DNA from: an uncultured Stenotrophomonas sp.
GTDB lineage: Bacteria; Pseudomonadota; Gammaproteobacteria; Xanthomonadales; Xanthomonadaceae
DNA: 64,000 nt
Direction: 5' to 3'
NCBI GenBank assembly: GCA_900078405.1
Contig: FLTS01000001.1
Coordinates: forward strand, 124,001-188,000
Below are positions 37,622-46,161 of this stretch, one piece after another. The translations under genes and the position numbers were made by a program. Numbering within the stretch: the stretch's first letter is position 1; every line of letters starts with the position of its first letter. The notes under the pieces were generated by a model. The model was not told the origin of the DNA. It saw only the letters and a list, made by a program, of their open reading frames with translations, and did not search any database.

Positions 37622-37666
37622 CCCCGCGCGCTGTCCGGCGCGCGGGCGATGGCGGATAATCCGCCG

Positions 37667-38389
37667 ATGACGACCCGACTCAACAAGCACATCGCCGAAA
37701 CCGGCTTCTGTTCCCGTCGCGAGGCCGACCGCCTGCTCGGCGCGCGCCGGGTCACCGTCAACGGCGTCGTCGCCGGCACCGGCGCGGTGGTGGGCGAGGG
37801 TGACGAGGTGCGCGTCGATGGCCAGCCGCTGCGCGCCCGCACGGTGCAGAAGGGCAGTGGCCGCCGCCACGTCTACATCGCGCTGAACAAGCCGGTGGGC
37901 GTCACCTGCACCACCGAGAGCGCGGTCAAGGGCAACATCGTCGACTTTGTCGGCCACGAACAGCGCATCTTCCCGATCGGCCGCCTGGACAAGGATTCGG
38001 AAGGGTTGATCCTGATGACCAGCAACGGCGATATCGTCAACCAGATCCTGCGTGCCGAGAACGGCCACCAGAAGGAATATCTGGTGGCGGTGAACAAGCC
38101 GGTCACCGACGAGTTCCTGCGCAGCATGGCGCGCGGCGTGCGCATCCATGACCAGACGACGCTGCCCTGCCGTGCCACCCGCATCGCCAAGTTCGGCTTC
38201 CGCATCGTGCTGCAGCAGGGCCTGAACCGGCAGATCCGGCTGATGGCCGCCGCCTTCGGCTACCGCGTCACCCAGCTGCGCCGCGTGCGCATCGACAACA
38301 TCAAGCTCGGCGCGCTCAAGCCGGGCCAGTGGCGCAACCTCACCGAGCAGGAACTGCGGGGGCTGCTGCCGCAGCAGCAGGAGTGGTGA
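37667..38389 (+). CDS. rluF: 23S rRNA pseudouridine synthase RluF
   Basis: A 240-residue RsuA/RluF-type pseudouridine synthase. N-terminal S4 RNA-binding domain (TRLNKHIAETGFCSRREADRLL), then the catalytic FPIGRLDKDSEGLIL (Asp) and the conserved GLNRQIRLMAAAFGYRV block. RluF modifies U2604 and nearby 2605 in 23S rRNA. ATG at 37667 matches the family's N-terminus; an ATG 18 bp upstream is also in frame. It begins 45 bp after the diguanylate cyclase stop. Confidence 0.85.
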   Translation: MTTRLNKHIAETGFCSRREADRLLGARRVTVNGVVAGTGAVVGEGDEVRVDGQPLRARTVQKGSGRRHVYIALNKPVGVTCTTESAVKGNIVDFVGHEQRIFPIGRLDKDSEGLILMTSNGDIVNQILRAENGHQKEYLVAVNKPVTDEFLRSMARGVRIHDQTTLPCRATRIAKFGFRIVLQQGLNRQIRLMAAAFGYRVTQLRRVRIDNIKLGALKPGQWRNLTEQELRGLLPQQQEW

Positions 38390-38413
38390 CGCCGGCTCCC
38401 TGATGCAGGAGCA

Positions 38414-38476
38414 GGTAGGCCGGGGTTACCCCCCGGCGAGGTGACCAGGAGCGTCGGGGGCGTAGCCCCGACCTAC
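38414..38476. repeat. Extragenic repeat (GGTAGGCCGGGGTTAC ... GTAGCCCCGACCTAC)
   Basis: Inverted arms ggtaggccggggttacc and cgtagccccgacctacc around about 30 bp, in the space between the convergent rluF and EamA genes. Same family as 8217-8294. Confidence 0.7.
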
Positions 38477-38477
38477 C

Positions 38478-39449
38478 CTACGGCTCCTGCACCCGCCCGC
38501 GATTGAGTAGCGGGTGCAGGAACACGGCACCGAGGATGATCGCCACGCCCACGTAGAACAGCGGCGTCAACTCGTGCTGCTCGCCGAGGAACAGCATCGC
38601 CAGCACGATGGCGTATACCGGCTCCAGGTTCGTCACCAGCTGCACCGTGTAGGCGCTCAAATGGCGCAGCGCCACCAGCGCCAGCGCGAACGGCAGCAGC
38701 GTGCACAGGCCCGACAGCGCCAGCTTCAACCGCCCGCTGTCGGGCCTGTCGGAATTCAAGCCTTATGCCGACAGGCCCGACAGCGCCAGCAGCAACATCC
38801 CGTCGTGCAGGTTCGGGACCATCCACAACGGACTGGCCAGCGCCGGCAGCAGCAACGGCAGGGCCGGCGCCAGCAGGGTGAGGGTGAGCGTGCCGGCGCC
38901 GAGTTCCAGCGCGGTGACGGTGAGTGGATCGGCATGGCTGACCAGCCGCTTGTTGAGCGAGCCGAACAGGGCCACCAGCAGGGCCGACGACGCGCCGATC
39001 ACCACGCCCAGGCGCATGCCGTCGGGCACGCCGCCGACTACCAGCACCACGCCCGGCAGCACCGCCAGGCCGAAGGCCAGCTCGCGCGGCCGGAACGGGC
39101 GCTTGGCGATCCACGGCTCGACGATGGCGGTGAACACCGGTGCCAGCGCGATGCAGGTGGCCGCCACCGAGGCATTGGCCAGCTTCACCGCACCGTAGAA
39201 CGTGAGCCAATGCAGCGCCACCAGCGCGCCGATGCCGCAATAGCCCAGCACCAGCCGCGGGTTGAGCGCCGCCAGCCCGCGCCACATGCGCGGCAGCAGC
39301 GCCAGCATCGCCACCACCAGCAGCATGCGCCACCACACCAGCGGCAGCGCCGGCAGGGTGATGAGCTTGCCGAGGATGGCGGTCACGCCCCACAGCAGCA
39401 CGCAGAAGTGGATTTGCAGCAGGGCGGTGCGGGTGGCGGCGTTCGGCAT
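38478..39449 (-). pseudogene. EamA/DMT-family transporter interrupted by an in-frame 66-bp repeat with a stop
   Basis: The two open pieces join into one EamA (10-TM drug/metabolite) transporter of about 300 residues. The first piece (ATG 39449; LLQIHFCVLLWGVTAILGK start) ends at a TAA (38763-38765). The second piece (from LALSGLCTLLPFALALVALR on to LEPVYAIVLAMLFLGEQHEL) continues in the same frame. Between them is a 66-bp insertion flanked by 20-bp direct copies of acaggcccgacagcgccagc (38705-38724 and 38771-38790), containing the stop and a long inverted repeat. It can still be read if the stop is bypassed or if TTG at 38759 restarts translation, but the transporter is most likely non-functional. 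Confidence 0.78.
38705..38790. repeat. Duplicated 20-bp segment and hairpin within the EamA gene
   Basis: Direct copies of acaggcccgacagcgccagc lie 66 bp apart. Between them, cgctgtcgggcctgtcgg and ccgacaggcccgacagcg form an 18-bp perfect inverted repeat with a 15-nt loop. The sequence of the arms copies the host gene itself, so a template-switch or hairpin-copying event is more likely than insertion of a foreign element. Confidence 0.75.
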
Positions 39450-39510
39450 GCGCGGATTGTCGCCGAAGTCCCCGCGGTTGCGGCGCACGGAAACCTTCCC
39501 GCCACGCCGT

Positions 39511-39580
39511 TGTAGGAGCGACGCAAGTCGCGACCGGGCTTCACCGGTAAAGCCTCATCGCGACTGACGTCGCTTCTACA
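39511..39580. repeat. REP-like inverted pair (GTAGGAGCGACG...)
   Basis: tgtaggagcgacgcaagtcg faces cgactgacgtcgcttctaca across a short linker containing ttcaccggtaaagcc. A second copy is at 60027-60093. It lies in the gap between the EamA pseudogene and the serine hydrolase gene. Confidence 0.8.
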
Positions 39581-39633
39581 ACCGCAGGGCGCTCGCGTTA
39601 CCATCGGCCGCTACCGAACCGGAGGGTGGTGCA

Positions 39634-41211
39634 TTGAACAAGTGGCTGGGGAGCGGATTGATGCTCGCGATGAGCGTGGCGGTACAGGCGAACGCGCAGG
39701 AGGCCGGGGTGCCGGCGGAGTTGCAGCAGCTGGATGCCACCGTCGAACGCGTGCGCCAGCAGTTCGACGTGCCCGGCATCGCCGTGGCCGTGGTCAAGGA
39801 CGGCAAGGTGCTGCTGGAGCGCGGCTGGGGCGTGCGCGAGATCGGCAAACCCGAGCCGGTGCAGGCCGACACCCTGTTCGCCATCGCTTCCAACACCAAG
39901 GCCTTCACCGCCACTTCGCTGAACCTGCTGGCCGAGGAAGGCAAGCTGAAGATGGACGACCGGGTGATCGACCACCTGCCGTCGTTCCGCATGTCCGACC
40001 CCTACGTCACCGGCGAAATGCGTATCCGCGACCTGCTTTCGCACCGCAGCGGGTTGACCTTGGGCGCCGGCGACCTGCTGTTCTGGCCCACCACCACCTA
40101 CAGCAACGCCGAGGTGGTGGCGCGGCTGGCGCAGGTGCCGCTCAAGGGCGGCTTCCGCGACCGCTACGCCTACGACAACATCCTCTACGCGGTGGCGCAG
40201 CAGGTGATCGAGCAGGTGTCGGGCCTGAGCTATGCCGACTTCCTGCAGCAGCGCATCTTCGACAAGGTCGGCATGGCCGGCACCCGCTACAACGCCGACC
40301 ATCTGCGGCCGGGCGACCAGGCCGCCATCGGCCACGCCAGGTACGACCACACCGAACTGCGTCCGGTGGCGCCGCTGACCTGGTCCAACAACGCCGGCGC
40401 CGGCGGCATCTATTCCAGCGTGCACGACCTGTCCAAATGGATGAACGTGCAATTGGCCGGCGGCAAGCTCGCCGACGGCACGCCACTGTTCTCGGACAAG
40501 ACCCAGCGGCAGATGTGGCAGATGCAGATCCCGCAGGTGGTGGCCAAGCCGTCGGTGCCGGAGCTGGCCGACGCCATGCCCAACTTCGCCGGCTACGGCG
40601 AAGGCTGGAGCCTGAGCGACTACCGCGGGCAGAAACTGGTGTGGCATACCGGCGGCTGGCCGGGACAGGTGTCGCGCCTGACCCTGGTGCCCGGGCAGAA
40701 CCTGGGCGTGGTGGTGCTGACCAACCAGGAAGTGGGCGCGGCGTTCAACGCCATCACCCTGAGCGTGCTCGACGCCATGCTGGGCGCGCCCGGGCACGAC
40801 TGGGTGGCCGCCTACGCCGCCGCCGTCGCCAAGGCGCAGGACAAGGCCGACGAAGGCTGGCAGAAGCACGTCGCCGCCCGCGACGCGAAGAGCAGGCCCT
40901 CGCTGCCGCTGTCCGGCTATGCCGGCACCTACCGCGACGCGTGGTACGGCGATGTGTCCGTCGAACAGGCCAAGGACAAGCTGCGTCTGCGCTTCGGCGC
41001 CACCGCCGACCTGCAGGGCACGCTGGAGCACTGGCAGCACGACACCTTCATCGTGCGCTGGGACAACCGCTCGCTCAACGCCGACGCCTTCGTCAACTTC
41101 AGCCTCGACCCCGACGGCAAGGTGCGCGAGGTGCGCATGCAGGCGATCTCGTCATTGACCGACTTCAGCTTCGACTTCCAGGACCTGCTGCTGCAACCGG
41201 TGAAACAGTAA
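39634..41211 (+). CDS. Secreted serine hydrolase, class C beta-lactamase-like, with C-terminal DUF3471-like domain
   Basis: A 525-residue exported protein (signal peptide about 1-22, VQANA). It carries the penicillin-binding/beta-lactamase motifs: SxxK in ASNTKAFT (Ser86), YxN-type Tyr-Asp-Asn and a late HTGGWPG. Family members include esterases and D-aminopeptidases as well as beta-lactamases. The last about 95 residues resemble DUF3471 (SGYAGTYRDAWYGDV). The start is a TTG at 39634 with GGAGGG about 7 nt upstream; it is the only start giving a signal peptide. Confidence 0.85.
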   Translation: MNKWLGSGLMLAMSVAVQANAQEAGVPAELQQLDATVERVRQQFDVPGIAVAVVKDGKVLLERGWGVREIGKPEPVQADTLFAIASNTKAFTATSLNLLAEEGKLKMDDRVIDHLPSFRMSDPYVTGEMRIRDLLSHRSGLTLGAGDLLFWPTTTYSNAEVVARLAQVPLKGGFRDRYAYDNILYAVAQQVIEQVSGLSYADFLQQRIFDKVGMAGTRYNADHLRPGDQAAIGHARYDHTELRPVAPLTWSNNAGAGGIYSSVHDLSKWMNVQLAGGKLADGTPLFSDKTQRQMWQMQIPQVVAKPSVPELADAMPNFAGYGEGWSLSDYRGQKLVWHTGGWPGQVSRLTLVPGQNLGVVVLTNQEVGAAFNAITLSVLDAMLGAPGHDWVAAYAAAVAKAQDKADEGWQKHVAARDAKSRPSLPLSGYAGTYRDAWYGDVSVEQAKDKLRLRFGATADLQGTLEHWQHDTFIVRWDNRSLNADAFVNFSLDPDGKVREVRMQAISSLTDFSFDFQDLLLQPVKQ

Positions 41212-41325
41212 CGCCCGTCACGGGGCGCGGCCTGCTTCATTGAAGGCAGGTGGAGGAGGCCGGGGACGGGCTGGCGGAAGAGGCCGGCCCGCATCTTCAT
41301 CGGATGGGACAGTGCCTCGTCTGCC

Positions 41326-41790
41326 TCAATCGAAGCCGCAGGTTCCCTTGATCACGGCATGGGCATCATCGTTTTCATGCCATGTGCCTGCCGGTGGAAG
41401 CCGCGACTTCCAGCCGGTTTCAAGCAGGCTGCGGACCAGGGCCGTATCGTCGAAGCGCTCGGCCACGTTGGTTCCGGGGAAGACGACGCCGGCACCGGGC
41501 CGGGCGTCGCCATGCGTTTCCGCACCTCGGCCCTGCATGCGCGAACGCAGTGATTGCAGTACCTGGCCAAAGTCGAAAGCCTGCGCCGCTACCCGGACGA
41601 TTCGCGGCGCCGCGCCGTAGTGGATGTTCCCAGAGCCGTCGGGGAACACCCGCAGCGTGCAACCGCCCGGTGGCAACGACACGATCAGCGGGGTGTCCGG
41701 CGCTTCACCCCTCGCCAGTGCCATTGCCGTCGAAGCGGATGCAGCGCACAGCGTGGCGAAGGCGGTCAGTCCGAACACGCGTGCATTCAT
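41326..41790 (-). CDS. Secreted hypothetical protein
   Basis: A 154-residue protein with a signal peptide (about 1-28, STAMA). The mature part has an alanine/glycine-rich TonB-less region with VRVAAQAFDFGQVLQSL near the middle and CGFD at the end. No family recognised. ATG at 41790 chosen over 41805 because it leaves a compact signal peptide. High-GC and next to the array but without an attC of its own. Confidence 0.55.
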   Translation of the reverse strand: MNARVFGLTAFATLCAASASTAMALARGEAPDTPLIVSLPPGGCTLRVFPDGSGNIHYGAAPRIVRVAAQAFDFGQVLQSLRSRMQGRGAETHGDARPGAGVVFPGTNVAERFDDTALVRSLLETGWKSRLPPAGTWHENDDAHAVIKGTCGFD

Positions 41791-41942
41791 CCGGAGCGCT
41801 CCCAATTGGGGTCGGCGGACATGATGCCGTATGGCCGGCCCCCTCCGTCATGCACGGCTTGTGGGGTTAATCCCCGCAATGCAGGCGGAACCGATCATCG
41901 GATCGGCCCGCCTGGCAGTCGCGGTGTCAGTCCTGCGGGTTT

Positions 41943-42371
41943 CTACCCGCGGCGGGTGCTTCGATAGACCGCCACGACCTGCGACGTCGAGGGGTTGGAC
42001 ATGCCCATGCCATTGATGAAAACCGCCGGTGCGCCTTGCTTGAACACCTTAACGGTACGATCCACGGCAGCGCGCTGCTCCCTGGTGGGGTTTTCGAGAT
42101 CGAAAGCGAAGGAGCTGCCGCGCTTCACCGGAATGCCGATGTCGGTCAGTTCGCGGATGAGGGCCTCGGCCCGCTGCGCCTGCTCGGAAGGGCAATTGGG
42201 CGGCGCCAGCACCAGCACCATGTTGCGTGGTATGCCGCTCGGCATTTCCACCGGAATGAACCCATCAGCCCCTGTCGTTACCGCCATGTCAGTAGCCGGC
42301 GCGCGCTTGATCCACCAATTGCAGGCGCCTGCCAGTCCTGCCGCGACGAGAAGTAGTGTCCACCAACGCAT
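41943..42371 (-). CDS. Lipoprotein of unknown function, adjoining the array's distal end
   Basis: A 142-residue lipoprotein (MRWWTLLLVAAGLAGAC, Cys17) with a thioredoxin-like look: VLAPPNCPSEQAQRAEALIREL and GAPAVFINGMGMSN, the latter reminiscent of a redoxin-fold segment with a single cysteine. The ATG at 42371 has a very good GGAGG Shine-Dalgarno 6 nt upstream. It is on the same strand as the cassettes and lies 59 bp beyond the degenerate terminal attC. It may have been the last cassette gene or ordinary chromosomal DNA. Confidence 0.62.
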   Translation of the reverse strand: MRWWTLLLVAAGLAGACNWWIKRAPATDMAVTTGADGFIPVEMPSGIPRNMVLVLAPPNCPSEQAQRAEALIRELTDIGIPVKRGSSFAFDLENPTREQRAAVDRTVKVFKQGAPAVFINGMGMSNPSTSQVVAVYRSTRRG

Positions 42372-42430
42372 TGTTTCCTCCATTTCCGCGAGTATCAGCC
42401 CGACGCTGATTCCGGTCTTGTTTGCCGGAT

Positions 42431-42475
42431 CAAGCCGCGTCGCGAAGCGGCGTCGGCTTGAATGAATTGTTAGGC
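42431..42475 (-). repeat. attC 16 (distal end), R'' core kept, R' core lost
   Basis: On the minus strand it begins GCCTAACAATTCATTCAAGCC and has the hairpin tip CGCTTCGCGACGCGGCTT, but then runs into TGATCCGGCAAACAAG in place of GTTAGGC. As the far end of the array it could no longer recombine normally. It follows the DUF2971 cassette gene. Confidence 0.85.
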
Positions 42476-42477
42476 CC

Positions 42478-43059
42478 TCAGCCCTTTAGCCCAAGTTTTA
42501 TCGCGTTCAAATGCGATGTGTAATTAAACTTAGTGAAGTCAACCCTGAAATGTTCGCTGTTTCTCGAACCTCTATAGAACTGCACATGCTCGTTCTGCCC
42601 GCCAAGTATGAGGCAGATGACGTCAATCAAATCATCCGGAGTTGATGGGCCAAAGTAGATTCCTGTAAGAGCTGTCGAGTCATAGCACCAAGAGGTTCCG
42701 GCACTCTCATGCATAACACGCCATTCTTGCTCATATTCCCAAGCTTTCGACTTTGTACGAAACAGTTCCATCACATCGTCGTAGCTCTTGTCACAGAGCA
42801 TCCTATCGAGACTCAGAAGCGGAATGCTTTCAACGTAGTTGACCTTCTTTGCCTTCTCAAACAGCGCGTCGGAGGCTTCAAATTCTAAGCAGATGCCACG
42901 CCCACCGTCAGCGTAGTGCGACCACATCAAAAGGTTGTCGTTCTTCTCGGTAAAGCATGAGACGCCCCGCTTATTGAGGAATGACTCGACAATTTCTGAG
43001 AGAGTCTTCTCCGCAGCGTTCTTGTACAGTGCTTTCAGCTGGACTGCTGAAGCGTTCAC
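42478..43059 (-). pseudogene. DUF2971-family protein, C-terminal part (split by frame change)
   Basis: Encodes 193 residues of a DUF2971 protein: CFTEKNDNLLMWSHYADGGRGICLEF and YEQEWRVM are hallmark blocks. Its first codon (GTG 43057-43059) overlaps the stop of the 61-residue piece at 43056-43241 by 4 bp. That piece carries the matching N-terminus; together they make a normal about 250-residue DUF2971 protein, so the gene is split by one frame change. Function of DUF2971 is not established; members occur in phage and defence-rich regions. AT-rich, typical of a cassette. Its own attC is 42431-42475. Confidence 0.75.
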
Positions 43060-43241
43060 TTGTACGCCACTAGGTGATTCAGTCCATCATCAGAAAGGTC
43101 GCCAATAGCAGCCGCAATGGCACAGTCATACGGATCATTGAAGTTTCGGGGCGCACCAAAGTAGACAACCTGATTCTTCAAGTTGCGAAGAGTCTGTAAC
43201 GAGATCGTTTCGTAACGAAAGAGGCGGGGTGGCATCGTCAT
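43056..43241 (-). pseudogene. DUF2971-family protein, N-terminal part (split)
   Basis: 61 residues: MPPRLFRYETISLQTLRNLK and FGAPRNFNDPYDC are the N-terminal DUF2971 signature. It ends at TGA inside GTGA, where the second part starts. The ATG at 43241 lies 4 nt from the core GTTAGGC of the preceding attC (43246-43305). It may be translated as a coupled two-piece protein, or the frame change may be a mutation or read error. Confidence 0.72.
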
Positions 43242-43245
43242 GAGG

Positions 43246-43305
43246 GCCTAACACCTGAATTAAGCCGCGCCGCGAAGCGGCGTCGGCTTGAATGAATTGT
43301 TAGGC
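43246..43305 (-). repeat. attC 15, 60 bp, complete
   Basis: Cores GCCTAAC at both ends (plus strand 43246-43252; GTTAGGC at 43299-43305), tip cgccgcgaagcggcg. Belongs to the cassette with the 72-residue gene. Confidence 0.95.
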
Positions 43306-43320
43306 GGCACTGCCGGGCGA

Positions 43321-43539
43321 TTAGCCGCCATAGCGAGCCACCAAGGATGACCTTGCCGCCTCCAGTTGCTTCGTGTAGTCGGAAGCGAACGGCGCGACCA
43401 GTTGCTTCTCTAAGCTGGTGAGGACCACGCCAAGAGCATGTGCTTCTGCTGTGTCCGTAGCCGGCGCGAGCTTGCCAGAGGAAAGCAACTCAAAGAGCAC
43501 CAAAGCCTCGTCATCAGATAGTTGAACCTGAGCTGCCAT
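43321..43539 (-). CDS. Small widespread hypothetical cassette protein (72 residues)
   Basis: 72 residues, helix-rich: LSDDEALVLFELLSSG and LEKQLVAPFASDYTKQLEAARSSL. The pattern DDEALVLFE ... EKQLVxPFxxxY is shared with many small bacterial hypothetical proteins; the function is unknown. Start ATG 43539, 14 nt after the core. Attached to attC 15. Confidence 0.7.
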   Translation of the reverse strand: MAAQVQLSDDEALVLFELLSSGKLAPATDTAEAHALGVVLTSLEKQLVAPFASDYTKQLEAARSSLVARYGG

Positions 43540-43553
43540 AGTTGTCTCTTGCC

Positions 43554-43596
43554 GCCTAACGCACGAAGTGGCGTCGGCTTGAATGAATTGTTGGGC
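43554..43596 (-). repeat. attC 14, truncated to 43 bp
   Basis: The end boxes (GCCTAAC and GTTGGGC) remain, but about 17 bp including the L' side (ctgaattaagccgcgcc) is missing, leaving gcctaacgcacgaagtggcg before the L'' half. The remaining hairpin is lopsided and recombination is probably impaired. It is linked to the Sll1717-like ATPase gene. Confidence 0.85.
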
Positions 43597-43605
43597 CGCA
43601 AAACC

Positions 43606-45102
43606 TCAACGCCCGAATGCTTTAAGCCCGTTAAAAAAAGCACTTCGAACAGCCCAGCGCACTGCGTCATCTGTCCTGATGCTTTTCCAATGGTCGGGGT
43701 AGCGCATCACATCACGCACCTCATATCGAACCTCTTGAGGGTATCGAACCTCAAGGAAGCCAATGCGGTAGAGAAATCTTGCTAGAGCTATGTCGGGCTC
43801 GCCGTAAGATACGCCATCATGAAGTTTGACCTGCCCATTTCCGATTAGGCCACGAAGATGCTTGTAAAGGTCAGATGCAATCCATTCGAGCGGTTTGCCT
43901 GTGAAGGATTGAACGCAAATATCTAGTCCGGTACAGAGCGAGCCAAACTCAGTTTTCAAGAACTCAAGTTGATCTGTTGAGTAGTTCCACTCGGCTTCTT
44001 CGATAATGGCCCCAGGCACAGGGAGTCGATCTGTACCATCAAGTGCAAATTTGATCATTTTCTGCAAACTGCGAGGGGTGTACATAGATCTTCTGACGAA
44101 ATAGCTAAATGAGTCGCTTTCCGTCTTATTCTTCAGTCGAATTTCCTTTGGAAAAAAAATGTGCCACATGTCATCGAATGGCACGCGGATAAGGTGCGGA
44201 GAAGTGTCCAGAGCCTTGCCGATAGCGTAGCGAAGACGCTGCTGCGTCCAGCGCTTTAAGTCACCAACATCCCAGTTCAGATGAACTGCGCCAGTTACCT
44301 TGTCCGAATAGTGCCAGCCAGGGTTGATGTTAAGCCACAAGTCTTGCCGCATGAACAGGTGTACTTCTCCATTCTTATTGCTATGAGTTATGCGATCGGC
44401 CGCCTCGATTGCATCGCGGACAAGTCGGATGTTAGTTGCGCCGCCTTTTTCCTGAAGGTTATCGAAATCGTCAACGTAGAGAATGAAATTCGTCGCAGCG
44501 GCCACTCGGGCGATTCTCTCTTCACGTTCGATCTCTTGGCCGTTGTTTTCCGATGCAAGTTTCTTTGCCCATGGAACCAATGTTTTCACCGCGTCGACGA
44601 TGCGCTCACCATAGTCGCGCTCTGTGATTCCGTTTGTTTTTGCCCAGGCGCGAACTGCGATTTCGTCATCGTTCGTCAGCAATGATCCGCTCATGTCCCG
44701 TGCGAGATGGCGGACGACGAGATCCGCATAGATCTGCATCCAGTCGGCGACAGCGCCGTAGCCACGCACAGTCGCTTTGTCGAGACGTTCTGCGTGAAAA
44801 GTGGCGAGCTCATCAGCGGAAGCGTTGACTATTAGGGTCTTCGAATCTTTCTTTCGCTTTTCTATGCTCGCTAGGCGTACAGCCGATTTACCTGCCCCCT
44901 TGCGCGCGACTGCTACCGTCGTGCTACTCGAGATTGCATTTGAGAACCAATCTGGTTGAACAAGAAGATCGTCATACCAGTTGTCCTGTTCTGAATCGCG
45001 TTCCGCATTGGGAAATCCTATGAATGAGGAATTCTTGTGCCAATGCCTTCTTATCAAGTCAACTTGTGTGTCTGTCAGCGACTTAATTTCGTTGTTTTTC
45101 AT
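43606..45102 (-). CDS. P-loop ATPase resembling the Sll1717 family (possible defence protein)
   Basis: A 498-residue ATPase and the largest cassette gene in the array. Walker A is ARKGAGKSA (Lys72) and Walker B is FILYVDDFDNL (Asp211-Asp212), the pattern GRKGxGKSA / VDDxD of the Sll1717-type STAND-like ATPases, some of which are found in phage-defence loci. Its C-terminal half (about 320-495) has helix-rich sequence with no recognised domain. The ATG at 45102 has GGGGG about 7 nt upstream, so it can be translated by itself. A role in defence is inference; I see no partner effector gene. Confidence 0.75.
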   Translation of the reverse strand: MKNNEIKSLTDTQVDLIRRHWHKNSSFIGFPNAERDSEQDNWYDDLLVQPDWFSNAISSSTTVAVARKGAGKSAVRLASIEKRKKDSKTLIVNASADELATFHAERLDKATVRGYGAVADWMQIYADLVVRHLARDMSGSLLTNDDEIAVRAWAKTNGITERDYGERIVDAVKTLVPWAKKLASENNGQEIEREERIARVAAATNFILYVDDFDNLQEKGGATNIRLVRDAIEAADRITHSNKNGEVHLFMRQDLWLNINPGWHYSDKVTGAVHLNWDVGDLKRWTQQRLRYAIGKALDTSPHLIRVPFDDMWHIFFPKEIRLKNKTESDSFSYFVRRSMYTPRSLQKMIKFALDGTDRLPVPGAIIEEAEWNYSTDQLEFLKTEFGSLCTGLDICVQSFTGKPLEWIASDLYKHLRGLIGNGQVKLHDGVSYGEPDIALARFLYRIGFLEVRYPQEVRYEVRDVMRYPDHWKSIRTDDAVRWAVRSAFFNGLKAFGR

Positions 45103-45135
45103 TCGACCCCCAAGTTGCGAACAAGAATGGTTGCG

Positions 45136-45195
45136 GCCCAACGCCTGAATTAAGCCGACCCGCGAAGCGGGTTCGGCTTGAATGAATTGTTAGGT
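45136..45195 (-). repeat. attC 13, 60 bp
   Basis: GCCCAAC and GTTAGGT cores; tip gacccgcgaagcgggttc, a variant whose paired changes keep the stem intact. Belongs to the HNH cassette. Confidence 0.95.
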
Positions 45196-45669
45196 GCCAC
45201 CCTTGCGTAGCCCCCGAAGCTCCTTGACGGCAGAATCAAAGCTGGCCAGAGCGCGATTGATAATAGCGTCTGCCTGGGATCGAGTCTCTGGTGTAACGGG
45301 TACAGATGCACTACGCGCGAGCCAAGCCGAGATGTGAGCGTGCCGATTGGCCGCCAAGGCAGCGTCAGGAATCTTTTTGGCCAAGAATGACTCCCAGGAT
45401 TCCTCACGCTTCTCGTCGCCGTTGCAGCGAGCGCAAGACAAGACATGGTTATGGACGCAATTGCTCCCGCCGAAGGCTGACGAAACAACATGATCCACGT
45501 GGCCGGTGCGCGAATCGCGGGCGATAGCCGTGCCGCAGTACGCGCAGGATGACTGAAAGTACATCCAGAGTTCATTGATCTCTGCAGAGGTAGGGTGTGG
45601 GTCGATTATGGCTAGCAAAGATCGCTTGATCTTGTTCTTTGCCATTGATGGTGTGTCTTTCGCCGCCAT
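45190..45669 (-). CDS. HNH endonuclease
   Basis: A 159-residue nuclease of the zinc-ribbon HNH type: CAYC (Cys42, Cys45), HVDHV (Asp59-His60), FGGSNCVHNH (Asn70, His75), SCARCNGDEK (Cys79, Cys82, Asn83). These carry out metal-dependent DNA cleavage and are common in mobile and defence DNA. The stop TAA is supplied by the attC core (ACCTAAC). ATG at 45669, 15 nt from the core; a second ATG 24 nt inside is possible. Confidence 0.88.
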   Translation of the reverse strand: MAAKDTPSMAKNKIKRSLLAIIDPHPTSAEINELWMYFQSSCAYCGTAIARDSRTGHVDHVVSSAFGGSNCVHNHVLSCARCNGDEKREESWESFLAKKIPDAALAANRHAHISAWLARSASVPVTPETRSQADAIINRALASFDSAVKELRGLRKGGT

Positions 45670-45684
45670 GACAATTCCCGTGGC

Positions 45685-45745
45685 ACCTAACGCCTGAATT
45701 AAGCCGCGTGGCGATAGCCACGTCGGCTTGAATGAATTGTTAGGG
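45685..45745 (-). repeat. attC 12, 61 bp
   Basis: ACCTAAC and GTTAGGG cores; tip gcgtggcgatagccacgtc (variant c). Belongs to the three-TM membrane protein cassette. Confidence 0.95.
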
Positions 45746-46096
45746 TGCATAACGCGACCAGCGTACGAATGCGTGTACGGAGAACGCAAGGCCAGATAAG
45801 AACATGATTGCCGCTAAATACATAAATGCAACCGTTAACCAGTAAGCAAGCGGTGCGTCGGCGACCGTGAAGACACCAGCGCTGCAACGGCGGCACGGCG
45901 CCTCTCCGATCGCTAACGCGTGCCACGCCATCACGGCCGGTGTTCCGCCGAGGCCAAACGATAGGAAGCCGGTGAGGATAAGACCTGAGCGGGCTTTGGG
46001 CTTTGCGTATCGCTGCCAGAAGAAGCGTTGAGTCGCCCAGATCATCAGCAGCGAGGCAGCCCATATCCAACCTTGGTATAACCAGAAATTTTCCAT
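45740..46096 (-). CDS. Small membrane protein in a cassette
   Basis: 118 residues with three transmembrane segments (about 8-20, 35-58, 85-108) and a CRRC motif between the second and third. No family recognised. Its stop TAA lies in the attC core. Start ATG at 46096, 4 nt from the core. Confidence 0.7.
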   Translation of the reverse strand: MENFWLYQGWIWAASLLMIWATQRFFWQRYAKPKARSGLILTGFLSFGLGGTPAVMAWHALAIGEAPCRRCSAGVFTVADAPLAYWLTVAFMYLAAIMFLSGLAFSVHAFVRWSRYAP

Positions 46097-46100
46097 TGCG

Positions 46101-46160
46101 CCCTAACACCGGAATTAAGCCGTGCCGCGAAGCGGCATCGGCTTGAATGAATTGTTAGGC
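46101..46160 (-). repeat. attC 11, 60 bp
   Basis: CCCTAAC and GTTAGGC cores; tip gtgccgcgaagcggcatc, type a with two changed, still paired positions. Confidence 0.95.
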
Positions 46161-46161
46161 C

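Noticed and set aside
45190..45789. 199-residue HNH protein with N-terminal extension
   Set aside because: The extra residues are translated attC 12; ATG at 45669 is the proper start.
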